Source of the DNA: Candidimonas humi
GTDB lineage: Bacteria; Pseudomonadota; Gammaproteobacteria; Burkholderiales; Burkholderiaceae_B
Assembly: GCF_019166065.1 (NCBI RefSeq)
Contig: NZ_JAHTBN010000014.1
Span: 1 to 64,000, forward strand
Direction of reading: 5' to 3'
DNA length: 64,000 nucleotides
Shown here: positions 57,318-64,000 of the stretch, one piece after another
Layout: each line of letters starts with the position of its first letter
How positions within the stretch are numbered: position 1 is the stretch's first letter
The notes under the pieces: model-generated
Database searches by the model: none
Told to the model about the DNA's origin: nothing
Seen by the model: only the letters and a program-made list of their open reading frames with translations
Program-made: the position numbers and the translations under genes

Positions 57318-58724
57318 TCAGTGCGTGCCGGCCAGGATCGCGCCGTCGCCGGACAGGCGGCTGCGCAACTGCGCCACATCGACGCGGCGCACGTCTCCTG
57401 CCCAATCGCCGCCGGCCAGCAGGGCCGCGGCGGTGCCCGCAGCCTGCCCCATGGCCATGCAGGGCCCCATGACGCGCACCGATCCATGCGCGGCGCGATC
57501 CGCCGAAATGCAGCGGCCCGCCAGGATCACATTGGACAGGCCGCGGGGAACCAGGCATCCCCAGGGCACGTCGTAAGATCCGCCATCGCGCACCGGAATG
57601 CGCACCTGGCCCGCGCCGGCCTGATGGATGTCGACGTGGTGGCTGCCTTTGCCTATGCCACGGTCGCTCTTGCCTGCTTGCAGGACGTCCTGTTCGGACA
57701 GGGTCTCTTCGCCGTGTATGCGGCGCGTCTCGCGTATCCCTATGCGCGGCGCCATTCCGGAAAACACCGCGCTTTCGAACCCCGGCACATTGCCGCGCAT
57801 GAAGTCCACCCCCATTTCGATCTGGCCGGCCAGGGGCCCGAGCACGGCGCTCAAGGCGCCGGTCTCCAGCGCATTGACATTAGCCACCCGCGTCGAATTC
57901 AGGCACACCTCGCGGCGCGACGCCGAAGTGGGCTGGATCATGATGAGCGCGGTGGGATACATGGCCCCGCGCTCAATGGCCTGGGCCAGCAGAGGGCCGT
58001 CTCCCTTGATGAACACGGTCGGCTGACCCTGGCGCCGGACTTCCTGCGCGATCTGCGCATCGCTGCGTCCCCCACGGATCGCATCGCTTTCGCCCAGCGC
58101 GAAGTTCTCGGGAGCGCAGCACAGATAATCGAGCAGCGCGTCGGTATCGACGCCGCTCATGCGGAACATCATCGACAAAGGCTGAAATTCCCCGCCGGGC
58201 CCGCCCAGGTCGAAGCCGGCGCCGGCCAGCACTGCCAGGTCGCCGTCGCCGGACGCGTCGACGAAACAAGGCGCCGTCACACGCACGGTGCCGCTTTTGT
58301 TCAATAGCCGCACCGCCTGCACGCGCCCGTCATGCGACTGCGCCTCGTACATCATGCTGTGCAGCAGCAGCGACACGCCGTACTTGTCCAGCAAGCGCGC
58401 CACGGCCAGCTTCATGACCTCGGGGTCGAAACATACGTACCAGATCAGGCGCCAGTCGTTGAGCGGGCCGATATAGCCGCCCAGGCGCTCGCACTCGTCG
58501 AACAGTTCCCGACCCACGCCGCCGAGTATCCACTCGCCGCGGGCATTCAAGGCCCCATCCACCGCCATGCCGGTGAGCAGTTCTCCCCCCGGCATCGGGC
58601 CGGCATCCACCAGCACAGTGCGTGCGCCCGCTTTGGCCGCGGCAATGGCCGCGCACACCCCGGCGGCCCCGGCGCCTATCACCACCACATCGGCGGCGAC
58701 TTCCCTGCTTTGACTACTAGTCAT
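57318..58724 (-). CDS. FAD-dependent oxidoreductase (FAD_oxidored/PF12831-like)
   Basis: A 468-aa flavoprotein. N-terminal dinucleotide fold ADVVVIGAGAAGVCAAIAAAKAGARTVLVD; second FAD segment FVDASGDGDLAVLAGAGF; C-terminal VILAGRCISADRAAHGSVRVMGPCMAMGQAAGTAAAL is typical of the family. Reaction unknown; relatives oxidise hydroxy- or unsaturated acids. No signal peptide, so cytoplasmic. First gene of an operon with the Bug protein and divergent from an IclR regulator. Confidence 0.88.
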   Translation of the reverse strand: MTSSQSREVAADVVVIGAGAAGVCAAIAAAKAGARTVLVDAGPMPGGELLTGMAVDGALNARGEWILGGVGRELFDECERLGGYIGPLNDWRLIWYVCFDPEVMKLAVARLLDKYGVSLLLHSMMYEAQSHDGRVQAVRLLNKSGTVRVTAPCFVDASGDGDLAVLAGAGFDLGGPGGEFQPLSMMFRMSGVDTDALLDYLCCAPENFALGESDAIRGGRSDAQIAQEVRRQGQPTVFIKGDGPLLAQAIERGAMYPTALIMIQPTSASRREVCLNSTRVANVNALETGALSAVLGPLAGQIEMGVDFMRGNVPGFESAVFSGMAPRIGIRETRRIHGEETLSEQDVLQAGKSDRGIGKGSHHVDIHQAGAGQVRIPVRDGGSYDVPWGCLVPRGLSNVILAGRCISADRAAHGSVRVMGPCMAMGQAAGTAAALLAGGDWAGDVRRVDVAQLRSRLSGDGAILAGTH

Positions 58725-58727
58725 TGA

Positions 58728-58745
58728 ATTTCCATAATATGAACA
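58728..58745. promoter_or_regulatory. IclR operator candidate at the FAD oxidoreductase start
   Basis: ATTTCCATAATATGAACA here is repeated at 59006-59023 with 16 of 18 identical bases. It has imperfect dyad symmetry (TTC...GAA around CATAATATG) and lies 4 bp from the oxidoreductase start codon. Binding by the divergent IclR protein is inferred. Confidence 0.55.
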
Positions 58746-58775
58746 TTTATCCTGACTGCCACAGGCAATGGTGGC

Positions 58776-58942
58776 CTAGTGTCGTGTCTCAGAAGTTCGT
58801 GCCCATAATGAAATTGATGGATTCGTGTGCAGGGCAAGGCGCAAACCGCAGCGATAGTCGTAACTATCGCGAGAATTTGCAACGCCGCTCTGCGCGCGAA
58901 GACATAATTTCATGGGTGCGAACTTCTGAGACACGGCACTAG
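58776..58942. repeat. Intergenic inverted-repeat element with central palindrome (large copy)
   Basis: A 167-bp element. Arms 58776-58815 and 58906-58942 (beginning CTAGTGTCGTGTCTCAGAAG) are complementary apart from a few mismatches and a 3-nt gap. At its exact centre lies GCGATAGT-CGTA-ACTATCGC (58851-58870), flanked by GGCAAGGCGCAAACCGC and GAGAATTTGCAACGCCGC. No reading frame. Same architecture as the element at 39360 but different arms. It separates the divergent FAD oxidoreductase and IclR genes. Confidence 0.75.
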
Positions 58943-59005
58943 ACGCCTTTCCATGCGTCAATTATGAAATCCGGCAAGGCGGGTGGGCCGGCGAGCCCAG
59001 CACAT

Positions 59006-59023
59006 ATTTCCACTATATGAACA
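59006..59023. promoter_or_regulatory. IclR operator candidate overlapping the iclR-type start codon
   Basis: ATTTCCACTATATGAACA, a near-identical partner of the site at 58728-58745. The ATG within it is the start codon of the regulator, so protein binding here would block its own expression directly. Confidence 0.55.
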
Positions 59024-59859
59024 ATCAGAAAATACCGCCAGACGCAGCCGGAGCGCAGCTGCTGCAACGCAGCTTCCTGGTTCTACGGGCCTTGTCGAGC
59101 CGCCAGGGCGGCTGGCGGCTGGGCGAACTCGCACAATACTGCGGCCTGCATCATTCCACCCTGCATCGCATCCTCGCGGCGCTGGGCCGCGAAGAAATAG
59201 TGGCACGTGATCCGCACACACGTCACTACATACTGGGCAGGCTGGCTTATGAGCTGGGCGTTGCCGCGCAGCCCCGCTACGATTGGCGCGCCATGGGCGC
59301 CCAGTCCCTGGACCGGCTGGCCCGGCATACCGGCGACACGATATTCCTGAACCTGCGCAGCCGCCACGAAACCGTGTGCATAGACCGCCGCGAAGGCCAT
59401 TACCCGATCAAGGCCCTTACCGTGGAAGTCGGCGCGCGCCGCCCCTTGTGCGTATCGGCCGGCGGCGCGGCCATACTGGCGCGCCTGCCCGCCGAACAGG
59501 CGCAGGCCCTCATGCAGGCCAGCCAGCCTTATCTGGCGCGCTTCTCGGCCGAACGCATGGATGCCATCCTGCGGCTGCTCGAAACCTCGCGGCGCCTGGG
59601 CTACGGCTACAACCGCGACATGATCGTCCCACGTGTCAGCGCGGTAGGCGTGGCAGTCATGGATCCCGAGGGCACGCCGGTGGCGGCGTTGAGCATCGCG
59701 GCGATTTCTTCCCGGCTGTCGGGCGCGCGGCTGCGCGAGGTCGTCGACGCCATGCGCAGCGAGGCCCGCGAGCTCGAATTGCGCCTGTGCGACGGAAATC
59801 CGGGAACGGCGGCCGCCGCAGGCGTGCCGGGCGCCGACAGTGCACAAGCTCTAAAATAG
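59017..59859 (+). CDS. IclR-family transcriptional regulator
   Basis: A 280-aa IclR protein. Winged helix (LVLRALSSRQGGWRLGELAQYCGLHHSTLHRILAALGREEIV) followed by the effector domain (SLDRLARHTGDTIFLNLRSRHETVCIDRREG, VSAVGVAVMDPEGTPVAALSIAAI). Divergent from the FAD oxidoreductase/Bug operon and upstream of a PdxA paralogue, so it probably regulates catabolism of the Bug-imported acid. Confidence 0.93.
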   Translation: MNNQKIPPDAAGAQLLQRSFLVLRALSSRQGGWRLGELAQYCGLHHSTLHRILAALGREEIVARDPHTRHYILGRLAYELGVAAQPRYDWRAMGAQSLDRLARHTGDTIFLNLRSRHETVCIDRREGHYPIKALTVEVGARRPLCVSAGGAAILARLPAEQAQALMQASQPYLARFSAERMDAILRLLETSRRLGYGYNRDMIVPRVSAVGVAVMDPEGTPVAALSIAAISSRLSGARLREVVDAMRSEARELELRLCDGNPGTAAAAGVPGADSAQALK

Positions 59860-60019
59860 CCATAACCTACTGGGCCCGCGCCCTGCCGCTTTCCCTCAGC
59901 CCAGCTACCCGGGCTGCGCTCTTCGAGCAAGCAGGCCTGCGGGCACTGCCCGCCACGGCGACGCCGGCAGCAAATCCGAGCCCTCCGGCACTGCCGAGAC
60001 GGCTTTTTCCGAGTCTTGC

Positions 60020-61030
60020 ATGAACCCGCACATTTCCGATCTACCCATAGGTATCACGCTGGGCGACGCCGCCGGCATCGGGCCTGAAATCATCGTCAAG
60101 CTGCATGCCGAAGGGCTGCCCGCGACGACCGTCGTATACGGCGATGCCGGCGCGCTGCGGACGGCCATTGCCCGCCTGGGCATGCAAGATCGGCTGCGCG
60201 TGCAGGAACTGGCCGCCGATGACGCGCCGCCCCCGCCCGATGCGGGCATCGTCGCGGTACGCAACCGCTGGCAAGCCCTGCCTGCGGACCTGGAACCGGG
60301 CAAGCTCAGCCCGCAAGCGGGCCGCGGAGCCTACGAGTACCTGTGCCACGCCATCGACGACGCCGGCGCCGGGCGGCTGCGCGCCATCGTCACCGCGCCG
60401 CTGAACAAGAAGGCCATGCAGGCAGGCGGCGCCGACTATCCAGGCCACACCGAGATCCTGGCCGAACGCACAGGCACGCAGCACTACGCGATGATGCTGG
60501 CCAACCCCGAATTGCGGGTGATACTGACCACCATACACATGGCCCTGGCCGAAGTGCCGCGCCACATCACCATAGAGAAAGAGCTGATCATACTGAGGCT
60601 GGCCGACCTGGCCTGCCGCCAGGCCGGCCTGGCAGCCCCGCGCGTGGCGGTGGCGGGCCTGAATCCGCATGCGGGCGAAGACGGCCGCTTCGGCCGCGAG
60701 GAAATCGAAACGATCGCGCCGGCCATTGCGCTAGCGCGCGCCGAAGGCATAGACGCCAGCGGCCCGTGGCCCGGCGACACAGTGTTCATGCGTGCCCGCC
60801 GCGGCGAATTCGACATCGTCGTCGCGCAGTACCACGACCAGGGCCTGATCCCGGTCAAATACATGGGCGTCGACCATGGCGTGAACGTCACGGTCGGCCT
60901 GCCATTCGTGCGCACCAGCGTCGACCACGGCACCGCCTTCGACATCGCCGGCCGCGGCATCGCCGACCCGCGCTCGCTGCGCGCCGCCTATGATATGGCG
61001 CTGGCCATGACGAGCCAACCGCGGCTTTAA
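60020..61030 (+). CDS. PdxA-family dehydrogenase (PdxA2-like, catabolic context)
   Basis: A 336-aa member of the 4-hydroxythreonine-4-phosphate dehydrogenase family. Opening PIGITLGDAAGIGPEIIVK, TAPLNKKAMQAGGADYPGHTEILAERTG, and metal-site histidines in TTIHMALAEVP and VVAQYHDQGLIPVKYM are present. There is no pyridoxine gene nearby; biosynthetic pdxA normally pairs with ksgA/surA. Catabolic relatives (PdxA2) oxidise threonate-type sugar-acid phosphates with a DUF1537 kinase, which is not visible here. Probably an oxidative decarboxylase for a hydroxy-acid in the IclR/FAD/Bug module. Confidence 0.88.
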   Translation: MNPHISDLPIGITLGDAAGIGPEIIVKLHAEGLPATTVVYGDAGALRTAIARLGMQDRLRVQELAADDAPPPPDAGIVAVRNRWQALPADLEPGKLSPQAGRGAYEYLCHAIDDAGAGRLRAIVTAPLNKKAMQAGGADYPGHTEILAERTGTQHYAMMLANPELRVILTTIHMALAEVPRHITIEKELIILRLADLACRQAGLAAPRVAVAGLNPHAGEDGRFGREEIETIAPAIALARAEGIDASGPWPGDTVFMRARRGEFDIVVAQYHDQGLIPVKYMGVDHGVNVTVGLPFVRTSVDHGTAFDIAGRGIADPRSLRAAYDMALAMTSQPRL

Positions 61031-61290
61031 TGTGCTGGGTGGCGACGAGTCAAGATGCGGCGGGGCAACCGGCGTACCGCTCTCCGGATGGCACGGCCGG
61101 CTAGCCTCAGACTATGCATCCGGCGGGAATATGGACGGGCACCCGCCCATAGGCCAGGCTCGGGCTGGCGCACATTACTCGGCAGAGCTGGCTATCCGCC
61201 GCCTATGAATGCTTGCTATAGTCTTTGGAGTTCGAAGGATGCGATCCCCCTCGGGGCTCGCCGATTCATCGGGAAAACCGATCCTGTACA

Positions 61291-62220
61291 TTGGACGCCA
61301 AGCACCTTGATCTCTACCTGCTGCGTTGCCTGACCACCTTGGTCAGCGAAGGGCATGTCACGCGCGCGGCTGCTCACATGGGTATGACGCAGCCCGCCAT
61401 GAGCGCCGCGTTGGGCCGCCTGCGCACTCTGCTTGGCGACCCGCTGCTGGTGCGCACTGAAAAAGGCATGATACCTACCGCGCGTGCGCTCGAACTGGCC
61501 GCCTCGGTGCATCAGGGCCTGGAACTGATAGACCAGGCCCTCGCCCAGGATGCTCCTTTCGACTGCACGAGCTCGGCCATCCGGTTTGAAATCGCCGCCA
61601 CAGAGTCGACTTCCTTCGTCCTGATGCCCGCGCTGATGGCGAGGCTGCGCAAAGTCGCGCCAGGCGTCAGCGTGCGCGTGCACGTTCCCGAACGCGCCCG
61701 CATGCGCAATGAACTCGAGGAGGGATATGCCGAACTCGTGGTCAGCTTCTTGCGTGCAGCGTCCGAAGACCTGCACTCATCGCTTTTGCTGCGCCAGCGG
61801 CTTGTAGTCATTGCTGCGGCCAACCATCCGGAAGTGCGCGGCTCGATCACGCTAGACCAGTATGCGCGTTGGCCCCACGCCTACTACACGCGCGGCCGCA
61901 GCCGAGGTGCGGCGGTCGAAACGGCAGTCGACGAGGCGCTCACGCGCGCGGGCAGCGCGCGGGTATGCGGCGCCTATTTGTCTTCGATTCTTGCCTCGAC
62001 GGCGGTTGTTGCAACCTCCGACCTGCTGGCGACGGTTCCCGAGTACATAGCGCGCCATTTCGCGGCGACCCTGGGGCTGCAGGTATTACCGCCGCCATTA
62101 CCGATGCGCAATGTCGATATTGCGATGTATTGGCACGAGCGCACGCATAAAAACCCCGCGCAGAAATGGCTGCGCGCAGTTTTGCGCGAAGCAGCCATGG
62201 AGCTGCAGTCTTCCGGCTAA
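61291..62220 (+). CDS. LysR-family transcriptional regulator
   Basis: About 309 aa. N-terminal HTH (LDLYLLRCLTTLVSEGHVTRAAAHMGMTQPAMSAALGRLRTLLGDPLLVRTEKGMIPT) and a PBP-like effector domain. No ATG fits; a TTG at 61291 (LDAKHLD) gives the usual length, while a TTG at 61225 is possible. No obvious divergent target: its left neighbour is co-oriented pdxA2 and its right neighbour is the AT-rich gap before the MBL genes, which may be its target. Confidence 0.88.
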   Translation: MDAKHLDLYLLRCLTTLVSEGHVTRAAAHMGMTQPAMSAALGRLRTLLGDPLLVRTEKGMIPTARALELAASVHQGLELIDQALAQDAPFDCTSSAIRFEIAATESTSFVLMPALMARLRKVAPGVSVRVHVPERARMRNELEEGYAELVVSFLRAASEDLHSSLLLRQRLVVIAAANHPEVRGSITLDQYARWPHAYYTRGRSRGAAVETAVDEALTRAGSARVCGAYLSSILASTAVVATSDLLATVPEYIARHFAATLGLQVLPPPLPMRNVDIAMYWHERTHKNPAQKWLRAVLREAAMELQSSG

Positions 62221-62755
62221 TGCTGCGGATAATATGCAAATACCCCACCCGCACCGTCGATCAAACGGCCCCGGGAGTTATCCGCACGTCAGGATAATGC
62301 CCTCTCGCGGCAGCCTTGCGTTACTCAATATCCCATAATTCAACGCACTCATTTATATCCGAGTATTGGCCGCGTATTTTATCGGCCCCTCGGGTTTCGC
62401 TGTATTGACATTGCGCGGCCTGCCGTCCGTGCTCGACCCCCATGCGAGCAACGGCAGTGGATATTCCACCGGTTTTTATCCAGAGCCTTATCCACACCTG
62501 GCCTTACCCTTATTGCTCTGGAGAGATGCAGACATATGGCTTTAGCGATGGCTATGGCCATAGCGGTGCTATATAGTGGGGTGCGTCGATTTAAAGGCTT
62601 TGCTGTGTAAGCAGCCCGATATAAAACGACGGCGTGACAGGGCTCACGCATATTTTCTTTCTGCATAGAGACATTTGCAGATTGCGAGCCGATAGCACTT
62701 GGCCCAACCTCTAGGGAAAGGCCGGCATATGACAATCTTGAATCATGGGTAATAA
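62221..62755. other. AT-rich gene-free region with DnaA-box-like sites
   Basis: No gene on either strand. GC content is visibly lower than the rest of the window. It holds five 9-mers close to the DnaA box TTATCCACA: a perfect copy at 62488-62496, TTATCCAGA at 62475-62483, TTATCCGCA at 62278-62286 and on the other strand at 62232-62224, and TTATCCTGA (minus, about 62298-62290). The sites at 62278 and 62290 form an inverted pair. Palindromes GTGGATATTCCAC (62457-62469) and GCTATGGCCATAGC (62551-62564) follow. Confidence 0.6.
62551..62564. promoter_or_regulatory. Perfect 14-bp palindrome upstream of the MBL gene pair
   Basis: GCTATGGCCATAGC is fully symmetric and is followed 6 bp later by TATATA, a possible -10 element. 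Fits an operator, perhaps for the upstream LysR protein. Confidence 0.45.
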
Positions 62756-63673
62756 ATGAAACCCGATCTCCAGATACAGGAATACCAGAGAGACTCTGAA
62801 ATGCCGGCCAGCGGCATCACTGTCCTAGCAAATGAAAGCCTATATGCGCTTCAAAATGTCTTTGAGCTTGACGGGCGCGTCAGTTGCTACCCCGCGAATG
62901 CGAGCGGGTATTCAGTGGCCAACTGCTATTTGATCCGGGAGGGCGATCACGCGCTCATGCTGGATACTGGATACGTGGCCCACGAAAGAGAAATCCTCGC
63001 CCAGCTTGCCGCACTCCTGCAGCCCGAGACATTATTGTCAGTATTCCCCATGCGGCTCAATGAATACATGTCGGTTTGCAACGTCGAGTCGATTGCTGCG
63101 GAATTCAATGTTGTGCAATGCTATTCGGGAAACCCGGACGCCGCGAAATGGGTCGACTTCGGAGGCAAGTCAGACGGCGCCGGCCATGGCTCTTATACGC
63201 TCAAGACGACCCTGGTGGGGCGCGCCGAAACGCTTTATGTCGGCCATGGCAAGCAACGGCCCCTGGTCGCTTTCCAGGCCCCCATACGCCTGATCGGAAC
63301 ACGCTGGATGTACGACGAGACGACCCGCACATTATTTACCTCCGATATGTTCTCCCACGAGTGGAGCCAGAGCGCAGATGGGCCCTGGACGGCCGATGCA
63401 TCGGACAGTTCGACGACAGCAGCCCTGATGCGCAGTTTTCTGCTGAATACCCGCTATTGGTGGCTGGAAGGCGGCGAAACCAGCTCGCTGCGCCGGAAAT
63501 TGGGCGATGTATTCGATAAATACGATATCGAAACCATTGCTCCTGGATATGGACGGATTCTGTGCGGCAGGGAAATTGTCGAGCGTCAATACAAATTGAT
63601 GGACGAGGTTCTTCGCAGCCTGGATAAAACCGTGGTCTCCCCGAAATACGTAAATCGCGACGACTTGAGATAA
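62756..63673 (+). CDS. Metallo-beta-lactamase-fold protein with degenerate metal site (flavodiiron-like)
   Basis: A 305-aa protein with the MBL/ODP fold seen in flavodiiron proteins: hydrophobic entry ANCYLIREGDHALMLDTGYV, then the position of the metal motif reads RLNEYMSV (residues 100-107) instead of HxExDH, so only Glu103 survives. Later, TSDMFSHEW keeps the aspartate, but the final histidine motif is APGYGRILCG, with Tyr in place of His. Likely non-catalytic or binding metal unusually. Codon usage is AT-richer than its neighbours. Stop lies 2 bp before the next gene. Confidence 0.8.
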   Translation: MKPDLQIQEYQRDSEMPASGITVLANESLYALQNVFELDGRVSCYPANASGYSVANCYLIREGDHALMLDTGYVAHEREILAQLAALLQPETLLSVFPMRLNEYMSVCNVESIAAEFNVVQCYSGNPDAAKWVDFGGKSDGAGHGSYTLKTTLVGRAETLYVGHGKQRPLVAFQAPIRLIGTRWMYDETTRTLFTSDMFSHEWSQSADGPWTADASDSSTTAALMRSFLLNTRYWWLEGGETSSLRRKLGDVFDKYDIETIAPGYGRILCGREIVERQYKLMDEVLRSLDKTVVSPKYVNRDDLR

Positions 63674-63675
63674 AA

Positions 63676-64000
63676 ATGAGCGGACCCAAACAACTTCCTA
63701 GAGAAATCGCCAAGGGCGTATTCTGGCTCGGGGATTGCCTCGAGCAGCGTGCAAACGGCAAGATCTACCATACTTATAATGCCGCCTTCCTGATAGAGGG
63801 GTCGTCCGCCTGCATGCTGGTCGAGACGGGGCATCCCAAGGATTTCCCAATAATAAATCGCCAGCTGGAGGCGCTGCTTGCCAGCCGCCCGCCGCTCAAG
63901 TACTTGTTTGTGACCCATCAGGAGACACCGCACTCGGGTGGCTTGGGGCGAATTTTGCACAGATATCCCGGGGTGCTGCTGTGCGGGGATATCAGCGACT
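63676..64000 (+). CDS. Metallo-beta-lactamase-fold protein, partner gene (3' end outside window)
   Basis: First 108 residues only; the gene continues past the window. Opening IAKGVFWLGDCLEQRANGKIYHTYNAAFLIEGSSACMLVETGHP resembles flavodiiron beta-lactamase domains. The metal motif is HQETPHSGG (His81, Glu83, His86), matching HxExDH with Pro85 replacing Asp. Whether a flavodoxin domain follows cannot be seen. It starts 2 bp after the preceding MBL gene, so the two are surely cotranscribed. Confidence 0.8.
   Translation, partial: MSGPKQLPREIAKGVFWLGDCLEQRANGKIYHTYNAAFLIEGSSACMLVETGHPKDFPIINRQLEALLASRPPLKYLFVTHQETPHSGGLGRILHRYPGVLLCGDISD

Noticed and set aside
62221-62755. Chromosomal origin of replication
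   Set aside because: DnaA-like boxes are present, but dnaA, dnaN, rpmH and gyrB are not adjacent, and the neighbours are regulators and MBL genes.

Overview
The window is a GC-rich (roughly 65%) betaproteobacterial chromosome segment, most likely from the Alcaligenaceae (Bordetella/Achromobacter relatives). Evidence for this is the Bug-type (tripartite tricarboxylate) solute-binding protein, the Burkholderiales-style rRNA promoter at the left edge, the linkage of msbA, LPS core genes and dnaE, and the overall protein character. The species cannot be named from the sequence alone. Genes are dense and mostly housekeeping, with foreign-looking, AT-richer DNA only at the far right.

Region by region. 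1-1020: promoter and leader of an rRNA operon pointing out of the window to the left, followed by a gene-free stretch with two copies of a 191-bp-period repeat that forms strong stem-loops. 1021-7051: RNase G, a small secreted protein, a Fur-box-controlled siderophore receptor divergent from an AraC regulator, and a lipoprotein. 7106-20400: the envelope region. It holds msbA divergent from a heptosyltransferase and an ElyC/SanA-like protein, then a minus-strand run starting with dnaE and continuing by start/stop overlaps into two GT4 enzymes, a WaaE-like GT2, two NodB-type deacetylases and an O-antigen-ligase-like membrane protein. 20632-36000: LpxO, a CaiB-type CoA-transferase, HrpA, ArgA, YggX, PhoU, RpiA, an ArsC-like protein, Kdo kinase, a TauE-type permease, RadA, an SDR enzyme and alanine racemase. 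36167-39310: hpnC-hpnD-hpnE, a complete squalene-forming operon without a cyclase nearby. 39483-44152: acyl-CoA synthetase, OsmC protein, DMT permease and a PcaC-PcaD fusion. 44263-49106: an EF-G, then arginase and ornithine cyclodeaminase divergent from an Lrp-type regulator. 49184-56051: thrC-hom-alaC operon, an AAMDC-like protein, a Bcp peroxiredoxin and PIN-PhoH. 56281-61030: a catabolic module with a Bug protein, an FAD oxidoreductase, a divergent IclR regulator and a PdxA paralogue. 61291-64000: a LysR regulator, a gene-free region with several DnaA-box-like sites, and two tandem metallo-beta-lactamase-fold proteins with altered metal-ligand motifs, the second cut by the window end.

The most unusual items are these: the tandem flavodiiron-like MBL pair in which one partner has lost nearly all metal ligands; the IclR/FAD/Bug/PdxA module with an 18-nt near-identical operator candidate at each divergent start; the intergenic inverted-repeat elements with central palindromes; the structured 191-bp tandem repeat; a 64-bp hom gene fragment stranded behind phoH; and the PcaC-PcaD fusion. 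No CRISPR array, prophage, transposase gene or tRNA gene was recognised.
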